This document shows positions 1 through 8,465 of a stretch of DNA of 64,000 nucleotides, one piece after another. The position numbers and the translations under genes are program-made. Each line of letters starts with the position of its first letter. Positions within the stretch are counted from its first letter, which is position 1. Below the pieces are notes generated by a model that did no database searches, was not told the DNA's origin, and saw only the letters and a program-made list of their open reading frames with translations. The stretch is from positions 156,106-220,105 of the forward strand of contig DAOTVO010000059.1 in assembly GCA_034436335.1 (NCBI GenBank), in the 5' to 3' direction. This DNA comes from UBA877 sp034436335. Its GTDB lineage: Bacteria; Chloroflexota; Anaerolineae; Anaerolineales; Villigracilaceae.

Positions 1-549
1 TTGCAGGCCGCCGGCGCGCAGGGTCTCGGCGGCGACAATGCCGTACATCGAGATGACCGCTGCCTGCGTCGCGCCGCCGCCGAGGCAGACGACCATGTTG
101 CCGGAGGGCGAACCAATCGGCAGGTCCACACCGAGGGCGGCGGCGAGCGGCTGTTGGATGAGATAGGCGTCGCGTGAACCGGCCTGCAGCGCCGCCTCAT
201 GGACGGCGCGCGCTTCCACACTCGTCACGCCGTAGGGGACGCTAATCATCACCCTCGGCCGGAAGATGCGCATCGGGCCGCTGACCTGCTTCAGCAGGTA
301 GGCCAGCAAGGCTTCGGTAATCTCGTAATCGGCCACCACGCCGTTTTGCAGGGGGTGGGCCACCTCGATGGTCTCCTCTGATACGCGTCCCTGCATGGCG
401 CGCGCTTCGTTTCCCAGCGCCACGATTTTCTGCTCTGCGATGACGATGGCAACGATGGTCGGCTCGTCCACCAGAATCCCGCTCGAGTCGGCGATGCGGG
501 TGCGGGTGGTGCCGAGGTCAATCCCCAATTCTCTGGAAAGGGACGCCAT
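1..549 (-). CDS. mreB: MreB-like actin homologue (C-terminus outside window)
   Basis: The first 183 residues are visible; the C-terminal half lies beyond the window edge. MreB polymerises under the membrane and directs peptidoglycan synthesis in rod-shaped cells. The fold is clear: a GIDLGTT phosphate-1 loop near residue 9, then RPRVMISVPYGVTSVE, LIQQPLAAALG and a phosphate-2 loop. The loops are divergent. Phosphate-1 reads DLGTTRTR where typical MreB has DLGTANT, and phosphate-2 reads CLGGGATQ where the family has DIGGGTTE, so the conserved Asp and Glu are Cys and Gln. It starts only 2 bases after the atpC stop, so it is probably the last gene of the F1 operon or coupled to it. Family assignment is firm. 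Whether it is the main MreB or a paralogue with altered nucleotide handling cannot be told here. Confidence 0.85.
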   Translation of the reverse strand, partial: MASLSRELGIDLGTTRTRIADSSGILVDEPTIVAIVIAEQKIVALGNEARAMQGRVSEETIEVAHPLQNGVVADYEITEALLAYLLKQVSGPMRIFRPRVMISVPYGVTSVEARAVHEAALQAGSRDAYLIQQPLAAALGVDLPIGSPSGNMVVCLGGGATQAAVISMYGIVAAETLRAGGLQ

Positions 550-551
550 AC

Positions 552-998
552 CTACCTCTCTTCGCTTCCGCGCGGCGGTATGCCTCCTGCCTTGCGGAAG
601 CGTTTGACGGCCTCCAGGCGCAGGTTCGAGCGGCGCAGGGCGGCTTCGATAGCCAGATACGCATCGGTGTCGGGCGGCGGACCCTTGGCCAGGGCTTCCT
701 CGGCGCGGCGCCGCGCCGCCTCGGCGCGTTCCACGTCAATCTCGGCTACGTTTTCCGCCGCGTCGGCCAGGATGGTGATAACATCCGGCTGGACCTCGGC
801 GATGCCGCCGGCAATGGTGAAATACTCTTCGCGGCCGCCGGAGCGCACGGTCACCACGCCCAGTTTGAGCGTGGTGAGCAAGGGAGCATGGTCGGGCAGG
901 ATGCCCATCATCCCCTCGCTGCCGGGCAGCAACACCATGTCGGCCTCGCCCTGGTACACCATGCGGTCTTGCGAAACAATCTCACATCGGATTGGCAT
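552..998 (-). CDS. atpC: F1 ATP synthase subunit epsilon
   Basis: 148 residues, close to the usual 130-145. The N-terminal beta-sandwich begins MPIRCEIVSQDRMVYQG and contains the family signature GSEGMMGILPDHAPLLT around residues 27-43. It is followed by the two-helix C-terminal domain rich in Ala, Glu and Arg (about residues 85-148). Epsilon sits on the gamma stalk, couples rotation to catalysis and can inhibit ATP hydrolysis through its C-terminal helices. It is fourth in the order alpha-gamma-beta-epsilon, 97 bases behind atpD, and 2 bases ahead of an mreB-like gene. The intergenic stretch to atpD shows no convincing terminator, so co-transcription is likely. Confidence 0.96.
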   Translation of the reverse strand: MPIRCEIVSQDRMVYQGEADMVLLPGSEGMMGILPDHAPLLTTLKLGVVTVRSGGREEYFTIAGGIAEVQPDVITILADAAENVAEIDVERAEAARRRAEEALAKGPPPDTDAYLAIEAALRRSNLRLEAVKRFRKAGGIPPRGSEER

Positions 999-1095
999 GT
1001 TTTCTTCCCGTTTTCAGGTTGGCATGTTGCAAGTCTTCGGACAAATGGGTTGACGCCTTGCTTTTCAAACCTGACAATCTGCAGACATGCAAACG

Positions 1096-2502
1096 TTATG
1101 CACTCTTCGCCAGTCTCTCGGCCTTCTCGCGCGCCTGGTCAATCGTGCCGACCATCATGAAGGCCTGTTCGGGCAGGTCGTCGCACTTGCCGTCCAGGAT
1201 TTCGCGGAAGCCGCGCACTGTCTCCCGGATGGGGACGTACTGGCCCTCCAGGCCGGTGAATTGCGTAGCCACGAAGAAAGGCTGCGAGAAAAAGCGCTCG
1301 ATCTTGCGGGCGCGGGCGACGACGAGTTTGTCGTCTTCGGAGAGTTCATCAATGCCCAGGATGGCGATGATGTCTTGCAAGTCCTTGTAGCGCTGCAGAA
1401 CACGCTGGCACTCGCGGGCGGTGTTGTAGTGCTCAGGGCCGACGATGTTCGGGTCGAGGATGCGGCTGGTGGAGGCCAGCGGGTCCACCGCCGGGTAGAT
1501 GCCTTTCTCGGCGATGGAGCGTTCAAGGGCAATGGTCGCGTCGAGGTGGGTGAAGGTCGCCACCGGCGCGGGGTCCGAGTAGTCGTCCGCCGGGACGTAG
1601 ACGGCCTGCATCGAGGTAATCGAGCCGGTGCGGGTGGAGGTGATGCGTTCCTGCAGTTCACCCATCTCGGTCGCCAGGGTCGGCTGGTACCCGACTGCCG
1701 AGGGCATGCGGCCCAAGAGCGCCGAGACCTCCGAGCCGGACATGGTGAAGCGGAAGATGTTATCAATGAAGAGCAGCACGTCGCGGCCCTGGTCGCGGAA
1801 GTATTCGGCCATCGAGAGGGCAGTCAGGGCGACGCGCAGACGCACGCCCGAAGGCTCGTTCATCTGGCCGAAGACCATCACGGTATCTTTCATGACGCCC
1901 GATTCGAGCATTTCGCGGTAGAGTTGCGTGCCCTCGCGCGTCCGCTCGCCGACGCCGGCGAAGACCGAATTGCCCTGGTGGACGGTGGCCACCGAGCGGA
2001 TGAGTTCCTGGATGATGACGGTCTTGCCCACGCCGGCGCCGCCGAAGATGCCGGTCTTGCCGCCTTTGGTGAAGGGGGCGATCAGGTCAATGACTTTGAT
2101 GCCGGTCTCGAAGATTTCGACGCGCGTGGATTGCTCCGAGAAAGGCGGCGCCGGGCGGTGGATGGGGTAGTATTGCTCGGCTTTGACCTCTTCCGGCTTC
2201 TCGTCCACCGGGCGGCCGAGGACGTTGAAGATGCGTCCCAGCGTGGCCTGCCCGACCGGGACGCGAATCGGCGCGCCGGTGGCAATCGCCTCCACACCGC
2301 GCTGCAGACCGTCGGTGGTGTCCATCGCGACGCAGCGCACCCAGTTGTCGCCGAGGTGTTTTTCCACTTCCAGCACCAGCGGCAGGGCGTTCGGGCGCGG
2401 GATTTCGAGCGCCTCGAACACCTCGGGGAGTTTCCCTTCTGGGAATTCCACATCTACCACACTCCCCTGAATTTGAATCACGCGGCCTGTTACGTTCGCC
2501 AT
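1096..2502 (-). CDS. atpD: F1 ATP synthase subunit beta
   Basis: 468 residues, the standard length for the catalytic beta subunit, which makes ATP from ADP and phosphate at the alpha/beta interface. The Walker A loop GGAGVGKT lies at residues 154-161, the Walker B segment reads DVLLFIDNIFRF, and the DELSEDD lever region is near residue 385. The ALLGRMPSAVGYQPTLATEM signature is intact. The start is supported by a GGAGG motif a few bases upstream on the minus strand, and it lies 15 bases behind atpG, so the two are co-transcribed. Nothing is missing or unusual in the protein. The interest is in the operon, which lacks delta and the F0 genes. Confidence 0.98.
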   Translation of the reverse strand: MANVTGRVIQIQGSVVDVEFPEGKLPEVFEALEIPRPNALPLVLEVEKHLGDNWVRCVAMDTTDGLQRGVEAIATGAPIRVPVGQATLGRIFNVLGRPVDEKPEEVKAEQYYPIHRPAPPFSEQSTRVEIFETGIKVIDLIAPFTKGGKTGIFGGAGVGKTVIIQELIRSVATVHQGNSVFAGVGERTREGTQLYREMLESGVMKDTVMVFGQMNEPSGVRLRVALTALSMAEYFRDQGRDVLLFIDNIFRFTMSGSEVSALLGRMPSAVGYQPTLATEMGELQERITSTRTGSITSMQAVYVPADDYSDPAPVATFTHLDATIALERSIAEKGIYPAVDPLASTSRILDPNIVGPEHYNTARECQRVLQRYKDLQDIIAILGIDELSEDDKLVVARARKIERFFSQPFFVATQFTGLEGQYVPIRETVRGFREILDGKCDDLPEQAFMMVGTIDQAREKAERLAKSA

Positions 2503-2517
2503 GTTTCCTCCGGTAAG

Positions 2518-3414
2518 TTATCGTTGCGCCATTGCCTTGGCCAGCGCTTCGGCGCCGCCGGCAATGTCCAAAAGGTCGTTGGTAATGCTCTGCTGACGAG
2601 CCTTGTTGTAGACCAGTTGCAAGTGGTCGGCTAGTTCGAGGGCGTTGTCGGTGGCGTTGCGCATCGCCACCATGCGGGCGGCATGTTCCGAGGCCAGCGA
2701 CTCGAGAATGGCCTGGTACACCTGCAGCGCGGTGAAGCGCGGGATGATGGTATCCAGAATCTGGCGCTCTTCTGGCTCATAGATGTACGCCGCTCTCAAG
2801 CGTTGTGCCTGGTAAGCCTCCACCCGCTCGCCGCCGTCCACTTCCAGCGGCAGGAGTTTCTTCACCACCGGCTCCTGCTTGACCATGTTGACAAAGTCGG
2901 TATAGACCAGGAAGACCTCATCCACCTCGCCCTTGAGAAAATCATCCACCACGAGGTGTCCGATGGCCGAAACGCTGGCAAACGACGGGGCGGCGGGCAA
3001 ATTGCTGAACTCGGCGATCACCTGCTTGCGGCGGCGCAGGAGCAGATCGCGTCCCTTGCGCCCCACGGCGACATAGACAACCGGGTTGGGATAGTGGTCA
3101 AAATGCTGGGCAGTGAAGCGGATGATGTTGGCATTGTACGCCCCGGCCAGGCCGCGGTCACCGCTGACGACCACCACGAGCGTCTTGTGGACCTCGGGCC
3201 GGCGGGTGAGCAGCGGGTGCAGGGTGGCCCGCCCCGGCTGCCCGGCGATGTGCGTCAGCACCTGCCAGGCTTTGGTCGCGTAGGGGCGCGTCTCCTGCAC
3301 GGCTGCCACAGCCTTGCGCACTTTGCTGGCCGAGACGGCCTCCAGGGCGCGGGTCACTTGCGAAATGTTTTTGACGCTGCGGATTCGCATCCGCATTTCA
3401 CGGGCTGAAGCCAT
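2518..3414 (-). CDS. atpG: F1 ATP synthase subunit gamma
   Basis: 298 residues. Gamma is the central rotor shaft of F1. The N-terminal helix MASAREMRMRIRSVKNISQV and the C-terminal helix with RMVAMRNATDNALELAD (about residues 245-262) are the two conserved coiled-coil segments that enter the alpha3beta3 barrel. VSGDRGLAGAYNANI, around residue 83, is the family signature of the globular domain. It lies between atpA (42 bases upstream) and atpD (15 bases downstream) on the same strand. Length and conserved ends indicate a complete gene. Confidence 0.97.
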   Translation of the reverse strand: MASAREMRMRIRSVKNISQVTRALEAVSASKVRKAVAAVQETRPYATKAWQVLTHIAGQPGRATLHPLLTRRPEVHKTLVVVVSGDRGLAGAYNANIIRFTAQHFDHYPNPVVYVAVGRKGRDLLLRRRKQVIAEFSNLPAAPSFASVSAIGHLVVDDFLKGEVDEVFLVYTDFVNMVKQEPVVKKLLPLEVDGGERVEAYQAQRLRAAYIYEPEERQILDTIIPRFTALQVYQAILESLASEHAARMVAMRNATDNALELADHLQLVYNKARQQSITNDLLDIAGGAEALAKAMAQR

Positions 3415-3456
3415 AGGTAGTCTCTAGTCTCTCGTCTGGAGTCTGATGGCCCTGGA

Positions 3457-5118
3457 TTACTGCCAAGTGGACTTGAAGGCCTCGAGGGCTTCGCGCAGTT
3501 TCTTCTCGGTCTCGGCGGTGATTTGCTTCTTCTCGGCGATGTCTTTGCCGATCTCCGGATGAGAGGTCGAGAGATAGCGCACCAGGTCGGCTTCCCACTT
3601 CTTCATCCGTTCCACCGGCACGGCGTCGGCGTAGCCGTTCGTCCCGGCGAAGACGACCATCACCTGATTTTCGAGCGACATCGGCTCGTACTGCGGCTGT
3701 TTGAGGATTTCCTGCATGCGCTGACCGCGCGTCAACTGCGCCTGGGTGGATTTATCCAGGTCAGAGGCCATCAGGGCAAAGGCGGCCAGTTCGCGGTAGG
3801 CGGCCATGTCGAGGCGCAGTTTGCCGGCCACCTGCTTCATGGCCTTGGTCTGCGCCGCGCCGCCGACGCGCGAAACCGAGATGCCCACGTCCACCGCCGG
3901 GCGGATGCCGGCGTTGAACAGGTTGTTGACCAGATAAATCTGCCCATCAGTAATCGAAATGACGTTGGTGGGAATGTAGGCCGAAACGTCGCCCAGCAGT
4001 GTCTCGATGATGGGCAGGGCAGTCAGCGAACCGCCGGAGCCTTTGACTTTGACGATCTTGTAATTTTCCGCATCGGTCATGGCCTTGAGGGCTTCATTGG
4101 CGTCGTGCGCCGAGCGCGGCCCGCCATAGACGCGGCCATCCACAGCATCTTTCTCTTCGGCCAGTTCGGCAGCGAAGTCTTTCTTCACGATCACATACTT
4201 GTTCGCCAAACGGGCAGCGCGTTCTAGCAGGCGGGAGTGCAGGTAGAAAATGTCGCCCGGATACGCCTCGCGCCCCGGCGGACGGCGCAACAGGAGCGAG
4301 ACCTGGCGGTAGGCCCAGGCGTGCTTGGAGAGGTCATCGTAGATGACCAGGGCGTCGCGCCCGCTCTCCATGAACTCCTCGCCAATCGCGCAGCCGGTGT
4401 AGGGCGCAATATACTGCAATGCTGCCGGTTCATCCGCCGAGGCGACCACGACGATGGTATGTTCCATCGCGCCGTAGCGCTCCAGCAGGGCCACCGTCCG
4501 CGCCACAGCGGCTTTTTTCTGACCGATGGCCACGTAGATACAAATCAAGTCTTTGCCCTTCTGATTGATAATCGTATCAATCGCAATGGCCGTCTTGCCG
4601 GTCTGGCGGTCGCCGATGATGAGTTCGCGCTGGCCGCGGCCGATTGGAATCATCGTGTCAATGGCCTTAATGCCCGTCTGGACAGGGGTGTCCACGTCCT
4701 GACGCTGTACCACGCCAGCGGCGATGCGCTCGATGGGACGGTAACCGGTCGTGGCGATAGGACCTTTCCCGTCCACCGGCTCGCCGAGGGCGTTGACGAC
4801 GCGTCCGATCATGGCGTCGCCCACCGGTACCGAAGCGATGCGGCCGGTGCCGCGCACCGTCATCCCTTCGACAATTTCGGCGTAATCGCCCATGATGATT
4901 ACGCCGACCGAATCCTTTTCCAGGTTGAAGGCAATGCCCATCACGCCGTTCGCGAATTGCACCAACTCCTGCGAGCGGACGTTCGCCAGACCGGTCACGC
5001 GGGCAATCCCGTCGCCGGCTTCCAGCACTGTGCCGACATCGGTAAACGCGATTTCCGGCCGGTAGCCTTCGATTTGCTTCTGTAAATCACTGGTAATCTG
5101 TTTGATGATGTCTGCCAT
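3457..5118 (-). CDS. atpA: F1 ATP synthase subunit alpha
   Basis: 553 residues from the chosen start. A GGAGG sits 5 bases upstream of the ATG at 5118; an in-frame start at 5154 would add 12 unrelated residues, so it was rejected. Walker A GDRQTGKT is at residues 169-176 and the ATP-site loop region EAYPGDIFYLHSRLLERA is intact. Alpha carries the non-catalytic nucleotide sites. The C-terminus is about 40 residues longer than in E. coli, ending in a charged Lys/Glu-rich helix, as in many Gram-positive-type alphas. This is the first gene of the minus-strand run alpha-gamma-beta-epsilon. Upstream there are about 460 bases without an atpH, atpF, atpE or atpB. Confidence 0.97.
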   Translation of the reverse strand: MADIIKQITSDLQKQIEGYRPEIAFTDVGTVLEAGDGIARVTGLANVRSQELVQFANGVMGIAFNLEKDSVGVIIMGDYAEIVEGMTVRGTGRIASVPVGDAMIGRVVNALGEPVDGKGPIATTGYRPIERIAAGVVQRQDVDTPVQTGIKAIDTMIPIGRGQRELIIGDRQTGKTAIAIDTIINQKGKDLICIYVAIGQKKAAVARTVALLERYGAMEHTIVVVASADEPAALQYIAPYTGCAIGEEFMESGRDALVIYDDLSKHAWAYRQVSLLLRRPPGREAYPGDIFYLHSRLLERAARLANKYVIVKKDFAAELAEEKDAVDGRVYGGPRSAHDANEALKAMTDAENYKIVKVKGSGGSLTALPIIETLLGDVSAYIPTNVISITDGQIYLVNNLFNAGIRPAVDVGISVSRVGGAAQTKAMKQVAGKLRLDMAAYRELAAFALMASDLDKSTQAQLTRGQRMQEILKQPQYEPMSLENQVMVVFAGTNGYADAVPVERMKKWEADLVRYLSTSHPEIGKDIAEKKQITAETEKKLREALEAFKSTWQ

Positions 5119-5392
5119 TTGGCCTCCGCAAGAGGATTTGCAGGGTTTCTGCATTGGCGGTTATTGACGCACAATCGCCCGGAGACTTCCTGTCCGGGCT
5201 TGCCAATGTCGCTTTGTCAGAGTTCTCTGACGAGGCGAAGCGAATGATACCTGAAAGTCAGGTGATTGTCCAGTTCGTGTGTAATTTGGCACAAGGTTTT
5301 CTCAAAGTATTGAGTCCGTTGCAACCCGGACTCCAAATACAACTGCTCTGCAGTGGAAAAAGGTTTTACGGTCGAGTTGCCGATTGGCGTTC
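5119..5392. other. Intergenic stretch upstream of atpA, no gene recognised
   Basis: This stretch should hold the atpA promoter but no convincing -35/-10 pair could be fixed. Short open frames exist on both strands, but none shows a recognisable domain or ribosome binding site, and one runs out into a dispersed repeat. AT content is higher than in the flanking genes. Confidence 0.4.
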
Positions 5393-5472
5393 GAAAATCT
5401 GCGCAATCTGCGGATAAAGTTAGCATCTTTTGCTGCGATTAACAATCCCGGCCTCATGGGGTAGACAGTTAC
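5393..5472 (+). repeat. MITE-like element, right-end fragment (copy A)
   Basis: About 80 bases that match the right half of the complete element at 11754-11922 almost base for base: an AATCTGCGCAATCTGCGG core, then AAGTTAGC, CTTTTGCTGCGATTAA and GGCCTCAT, ending in the terminal GACAGTTAC. The left half and left terminal repeat are absent, so this is a truncated copy. It lies between the divergent atpA and ATP-grasp genes, just upstream of the latter's promoter. Confidence 0.75.
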
Positions 5473-5515
5473 CAAAAAATTGACCATTAGGCCCCCTAAT
5501 GATACTCTTTTCCTC

Positions 5516-5543
5516 TTGTCATTCGGGCAGATTGCTTTATACT
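5516..5543 (+). promoter_or_regulatory. Sigma70-type promoter for the ATP-grasp gene
   Basis: TTGTCA at 5516-5521 and TATACT at 5538-5543 are separated by 16 bases, each one mismatch from the sigma70 consensus. The start codon follows 36 bases after the -10 box, with GAGG about 7 bases ahead of it, giving a normal leadered transcript. Confidence 0.7.
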
Positions 5544-5579
5544 TGCGCCCGCAAAAATTATTTTTGACGAGGTAGAAAA

Positions 5580-6758
5580 ATGACCCCATCTCTGCAGGAA
5601 AAGGAAACTGAAAAGCCTCCCAGTTCCACGCCGCGCCTGGCGCGCAAGTGGCGGGTGGCCGTGCTTGCCAACATCAAGGAGCGCGATAAACCCCTCCCGC
5701 CGGATGTTCCTCCCGACGCCGGTGCGGATTTCGACTACATCGAAACCATTGAATACATCCGGGCGGCTATTGAGACCGATGGACATGAGACCCTCTTCAT
5801 CCAGGCAGACGCCAATCTGCCCTATGCCCTGAAAGAGGCCAAGCCCGATATCTGCTTCAACATCGCCGAAGGACTGGGGGGCGATGCGCGCGAAGCCCAA
5901 ACTCCGGCCCTGCTGGAACTGCTCAAAATCCCCTACACCGGCTCGCGTGTCCTGACCAATGCCATCTCGCTCGACAAGACCCTCACCAAACGCATCTGGC
6001 GCGACCGCCGTCTGCCGGTGGCTCCCTTCCAGGAATTTACTTTTGGCGACGAGCCCTTGCGCCCCGAATTGCACTTCCCGCTCTTCGTCAAACCTGCTCG
6101 CGAAGGGACCGGCATGGGGGTGGACGCCCGCGCTATCGTCAACAATGAAGCCGAACTGCGCGAACGCGTCGAATATGTCATCCGCATGTACCATCAACCG
6201 GCGCTCGTGGAGGTCTTCCTGCCTGGCCGCGAGTTCACCGTCGGCGTGATGGGACGCTACGACAGCATCCTTTACTCCCGTCATCCCGAATGGTACGACA
6301 AGGACGGCTTCCTGCGCCTGCCGATCCTCGAACTGGACAGTTCCCGCTCGGTTACGCCGGGCGTCTACGGCATCGAGGCCAAGGCCCAATCGGTGGGCAC
6401 GGAAGGCGCGCCCGATTATCTCTGCCCGGCCCCCATTGACCCCGAACTGACCAAAAAACTCCAGCACTTGGCCTACCGCGCCCATGTTGTGCTGGGCGCG
6501 CTGGATGTCTCCCGCACTGATTTCCGCCTGGATGCGGAGGGTAACCCCCGCCTGCTCGAAATCAACACCCTGCCCGGCCTGACCCCCGGGTACAGCGACC
6601 TGTGCATTCAGGCCAACGCGCACGGCATTTCTTACGAGGACCTGATTTTGGAGATTCTCTACCTGGGCGCCTCCCGCTGGGGTCTTGTCCCAGCACGCGA
6701 ACTCCCCTCTCTGCCCTCTAAGAGAAAGACCGGGCCTCTAAACAGCAAAAGCGGATGA
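5580..6758 (+). CDS. D-alanine--D-alanine ligase-like ATP-grasp enzyme
   Basis: 392 residues. ATP-grasp enzymes of this group join a carboxylate to an amine through an acyl phosphate; Ddl makes the D-Ala-D-Ala dipeptide of peptidoglycan. Family signs are DICFNIAEGLGGDAREAQ, which resembles the Ddl substrate loop (about residues 92-109), PLFVKPAREGTGMGV (about 164-178), VEVFLPGREFTVGV, and the metal-binding end LEINTLPGLTPGYSDL (about 321-336). A poorly conserved N-terminal tail of about 25 residues precedes RVAVLANIKE. It is longer and more divergent than canonical Ddl, so it may be the housekeeping ligase or a related dipeptide/amino-acid ligase. It stands alone, with its own promoter (5516-5543) and terminator (6768-6793). 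Confidence 0.8.
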   Translation: MTPSLQEKETEKPPSSTPRLARKWRVAVLANIKERDKPLPPDVPPDAGADFDYIETIEYIRAAIETDGHETLFIQADANLPYALKEAKPDICFNIAEGLGGDAREAQTPALLELLKIPYTGSRVLTNAISLDKTLTKRIWRDRRLPVAPFQEFTFGDEPLRPELHFPLFVKPAREGTGMGVDARAIVNNEAELRERVEYVIRMYHQPALVEVFLPGREFTVGVMGRYDSILYSRHPEWYDKDGFLRLPILELDSSRSVTPGVYGIEAKAQSVGTEGAPDYLCPAPIDPELTKKLQHLAYRAHVVLGALDVSRTDFRLDAEGNPRLLEINTLPGLTPGYSDLCIQANAHGISYEDLILEILYLGASRWGLVPARELPSLPSKRKTGPLNSKSG

Positions 6759-6767
6759 ACTGTGGCG

Positions 6768-6793
6768 CAGGGCGGGCTTCAAATCCCGCCCTG
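6768..6793 (+). terminator. Hairpin terminator resembling a tRNA T-arm
   Basis: Arms CAGGGCGGG and CCCGCCCTG form a perfect 9-bp stem around the loop CTTCAAAT, 10 bases after the ATP-grasp stop codon. Only a short T-rich stretch follows. The loop and inner stem look like a tRNA T-arm (GGG-TTCAAAT-CCC), as at 47531-47554. Confidence 0.6.
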
Positions 6794-6978
6794 TTATGTT
6801 CGCTTCTGCCTGTTCCTTTGTCCTCCCGCCCTGAGAAAACTTTCTACCCGTCTGCATTTCGACGCGTCTTCTGTTGAGAGCCGTGTTGCCGTGAATGGCG
6901 AGCATTCGGGCGATTTTCTCTTTCCTGTGGCAAAAAACAGTTGCCCTTGAAAAGAGCGACCGCGTTTCGGGATTAAGG

Positions 6979-6984
6979 TACAAT
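6979..6984 (+). promoter_or_regulatory. -10 box implying a leaderless mRNA
   Basis: TACAAT ends 6 bases before the ATG at 6991, so transcription would begin at or next to the start codon. No Shine-Dalgarno sequence is present. A -35 element is not obvious at 16-18 bases upstream. Confidence 0.55.
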
Positions 6985-6990
6985 CTCTTT

Positions 6991-8463
6991 ATGAAACCCC
7001 TCCTCGTCACCGGCGCAACCGGCTACATCGGCGGGCGGCTCGTCCCCCGTTTGCTGGAGGCCGGCTGCCCTGTCCGCGTCCTCGTGCGCGACCCGCAGCG
7101 GCTGGAGGGACGCCCCTGGCTGCCGCGCGTTGAAGCCGCCGAGGGCGACGTCCTCGACCCGGCCTCCCTGCGCCGCGCCCTCGAAGGCGTCTCCACGGCC
7201 TATTATCTCATTCATGGTATGCAGGGCGGCCAATCCGGCGCCGAACGCGACCTGCAAGCCGCCCGCAACTTTGCCCGTCAGGCCGAAGAGGCCGGCATCG
7301 AACGGATCATCTACTTCGGTGAACTGACCAATCCGGCGGCGGGCCTTTCCCCCTACCTGCGCGCCCGCCGCGAGACCGGCGAGATTCTCAAAAGCGGCCG
7401 CGTGCCGGTCACCGAGTTCCGCGCCGGCATGGTCATCGGTTCCGGCTCGGCCCTGTTCGAGATGCTGCGCTATGTGGCCGAGCGCCAGCCGTTTTTCCTC
7501 TGTCCGCGCTGGTGGTTCAGCCTGGCCCAGCCGATTGCCATCGGCGATGTCCTCGCCTACCTGGTGGAGGCCCTGACCGTCCCCGCCAGCCTGGGCGAAA
7601 CGGTCGAAATCGGCGGCGCCGACCGCCTCACCTATGCGGACATGCTGCGCGCCTACTGCCGCCTGCGCGGCCTCAAGCGCCTGCTCCTGCCCCTCCCCGT
7701 CTACGCGCCGCGCCTTTCGGCCTATTGGGTGCACATGGTTACCCCGGTCCACTGGCGCGTCGTCCTGCCGCTCATCGAGGGCCTGCACGCCGACCTGATC
7801 GTCCAGGGCGACGCCGCCCGCCGCCTCTTCCCGCACATCCAACCGCTCGACTTCGAGACCGCCCTGCGCCTGGCGCTGGGACGCGTCCAATCCGACGAGG
7901 TGGAAACCTCCTGGATGGACGCCCTGGTCGTCAGTCAGGGCGACGCCCGCCCGGTGACGCTGACCACCCGCGAGGGCATGATCCTCGAAACGCGCCGCCT
8001 CGTCCTCGACCTGCCGCCGGAGCCCGTTTTCCGCGCCTACACCGGCCTGGGCGGCGAGCGCGGCTGGCTCTACCTGAACTGGACCTGGCGGGTGCGCGGC
8101 TGGATGGACAAACTGGTCGGCGGGGTGGGCCTGCGCCGCGGCCGCCGCCACCCCGATGACCTGCGCGTCGGCGAGGCGCTCGACTTCTGGCGCGTTGAGG
8201 CCATCGAGCCGCAGCGCCTGCTGCGCCTGCGGGCCGAGATGAAAGTCCCCGGCAAGGCCTGGCTCGAATTCCAATCCATCCCCCAGCCAGAGGGTAAGAC
8301 CCTGCTCACCCAAACCGCCTACTTCGCCCCGCGCGGGCTTTCCGGTTTCCTCTACTGGTATCTGCTCTACCCTGTCCATGCCTTCATTTTCAGCGGCATG
8401 ATCCGCAAGGTGGGCGAACGCGCCCGCTTGTTGGCCGCTCAATCCTCCCAAAAGACCCATTGA
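6991..8463 (+). CDS. SDR NAD(P)-binding protein with C-terminal DUF2867 domain
   Basis: 490 residues from ATG 6991; an upstream in-frame start at 6895 was rejected because the Rossmann fold begins exactly at MKPLLVTGATGYIGGRL. The N-terminal atypical SDR (about residues 1-300) has the GATGYIGG dinucleotide loop and YYLIHGM, as in the E. coli YbjT family. The C-terminal third (about 335-480) matches DUF2867, with GGRGW-type FRAYTGLGGERGWLYLNW and a final aromatic YFAPRGLSGFLYWYLLYPVH. The substrate is unknown; related proteins are annotated as NAD(P)H-binding or epimerase-like. It is followed 2 bases later by a frameshifted paralogue. The -10 box directly ahead suggests a leaderless transcript. 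Confidence 0.82.
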   Translation: MKPLLVTGATGYIGGRLVPRLLEAGCPVRVLVRDPQRLEGRPWLPRVEAAEGDVLDPASLRRALEGVSTAYYLIHGMQGGQSGAERDLQAARNFARQAEEAGIERIIYFGELTNPAAGLSPYLRARRETGEILKSGRVPVTEFRAGMVIGSGSALFEMLRYVAERQPFFLCPRWWFSLAQPIAIGDVLAYLVEALTVPASLGETVEIGGADRLTYADMLRAYCRLRGLKRLLLPLPVYAPRLSAYWVHMVTPVHWRVVLPLIEGLHADLIVQGDAARRLFPHIQPLDFETALRLALGRVQSDEVETSWMDALVVSQGDARPVTLTTREGMILETRRLVLDLPPEPVFRAYTGLGGERGWLYLNWTWRVRGWMDKLVGGVGLRRGRRHPDDLRVGEALDFWRVEAIEPQRLLRLRAEMKVPGKAWLEFQSIPQPEGKTLLTQTAYFAPRGLSGFLYWYLLYPVHAFIFSGMIRKVGERARLLAAQSSQKTH

Positions 8464-8465
8464 TC

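Noticed and set aside
1087..2634. A 515-codon frame opposite atpD
   Set aside because: Mirror of the beta-subunit codon pattern; the minus-strand gene is unambiguous.
5217..5426. Short minus-strand frame upstream of atpA
   Set aside because: It starts inside a dispersed repeat, lacks a ribosome binding site and shows no family resemblance.
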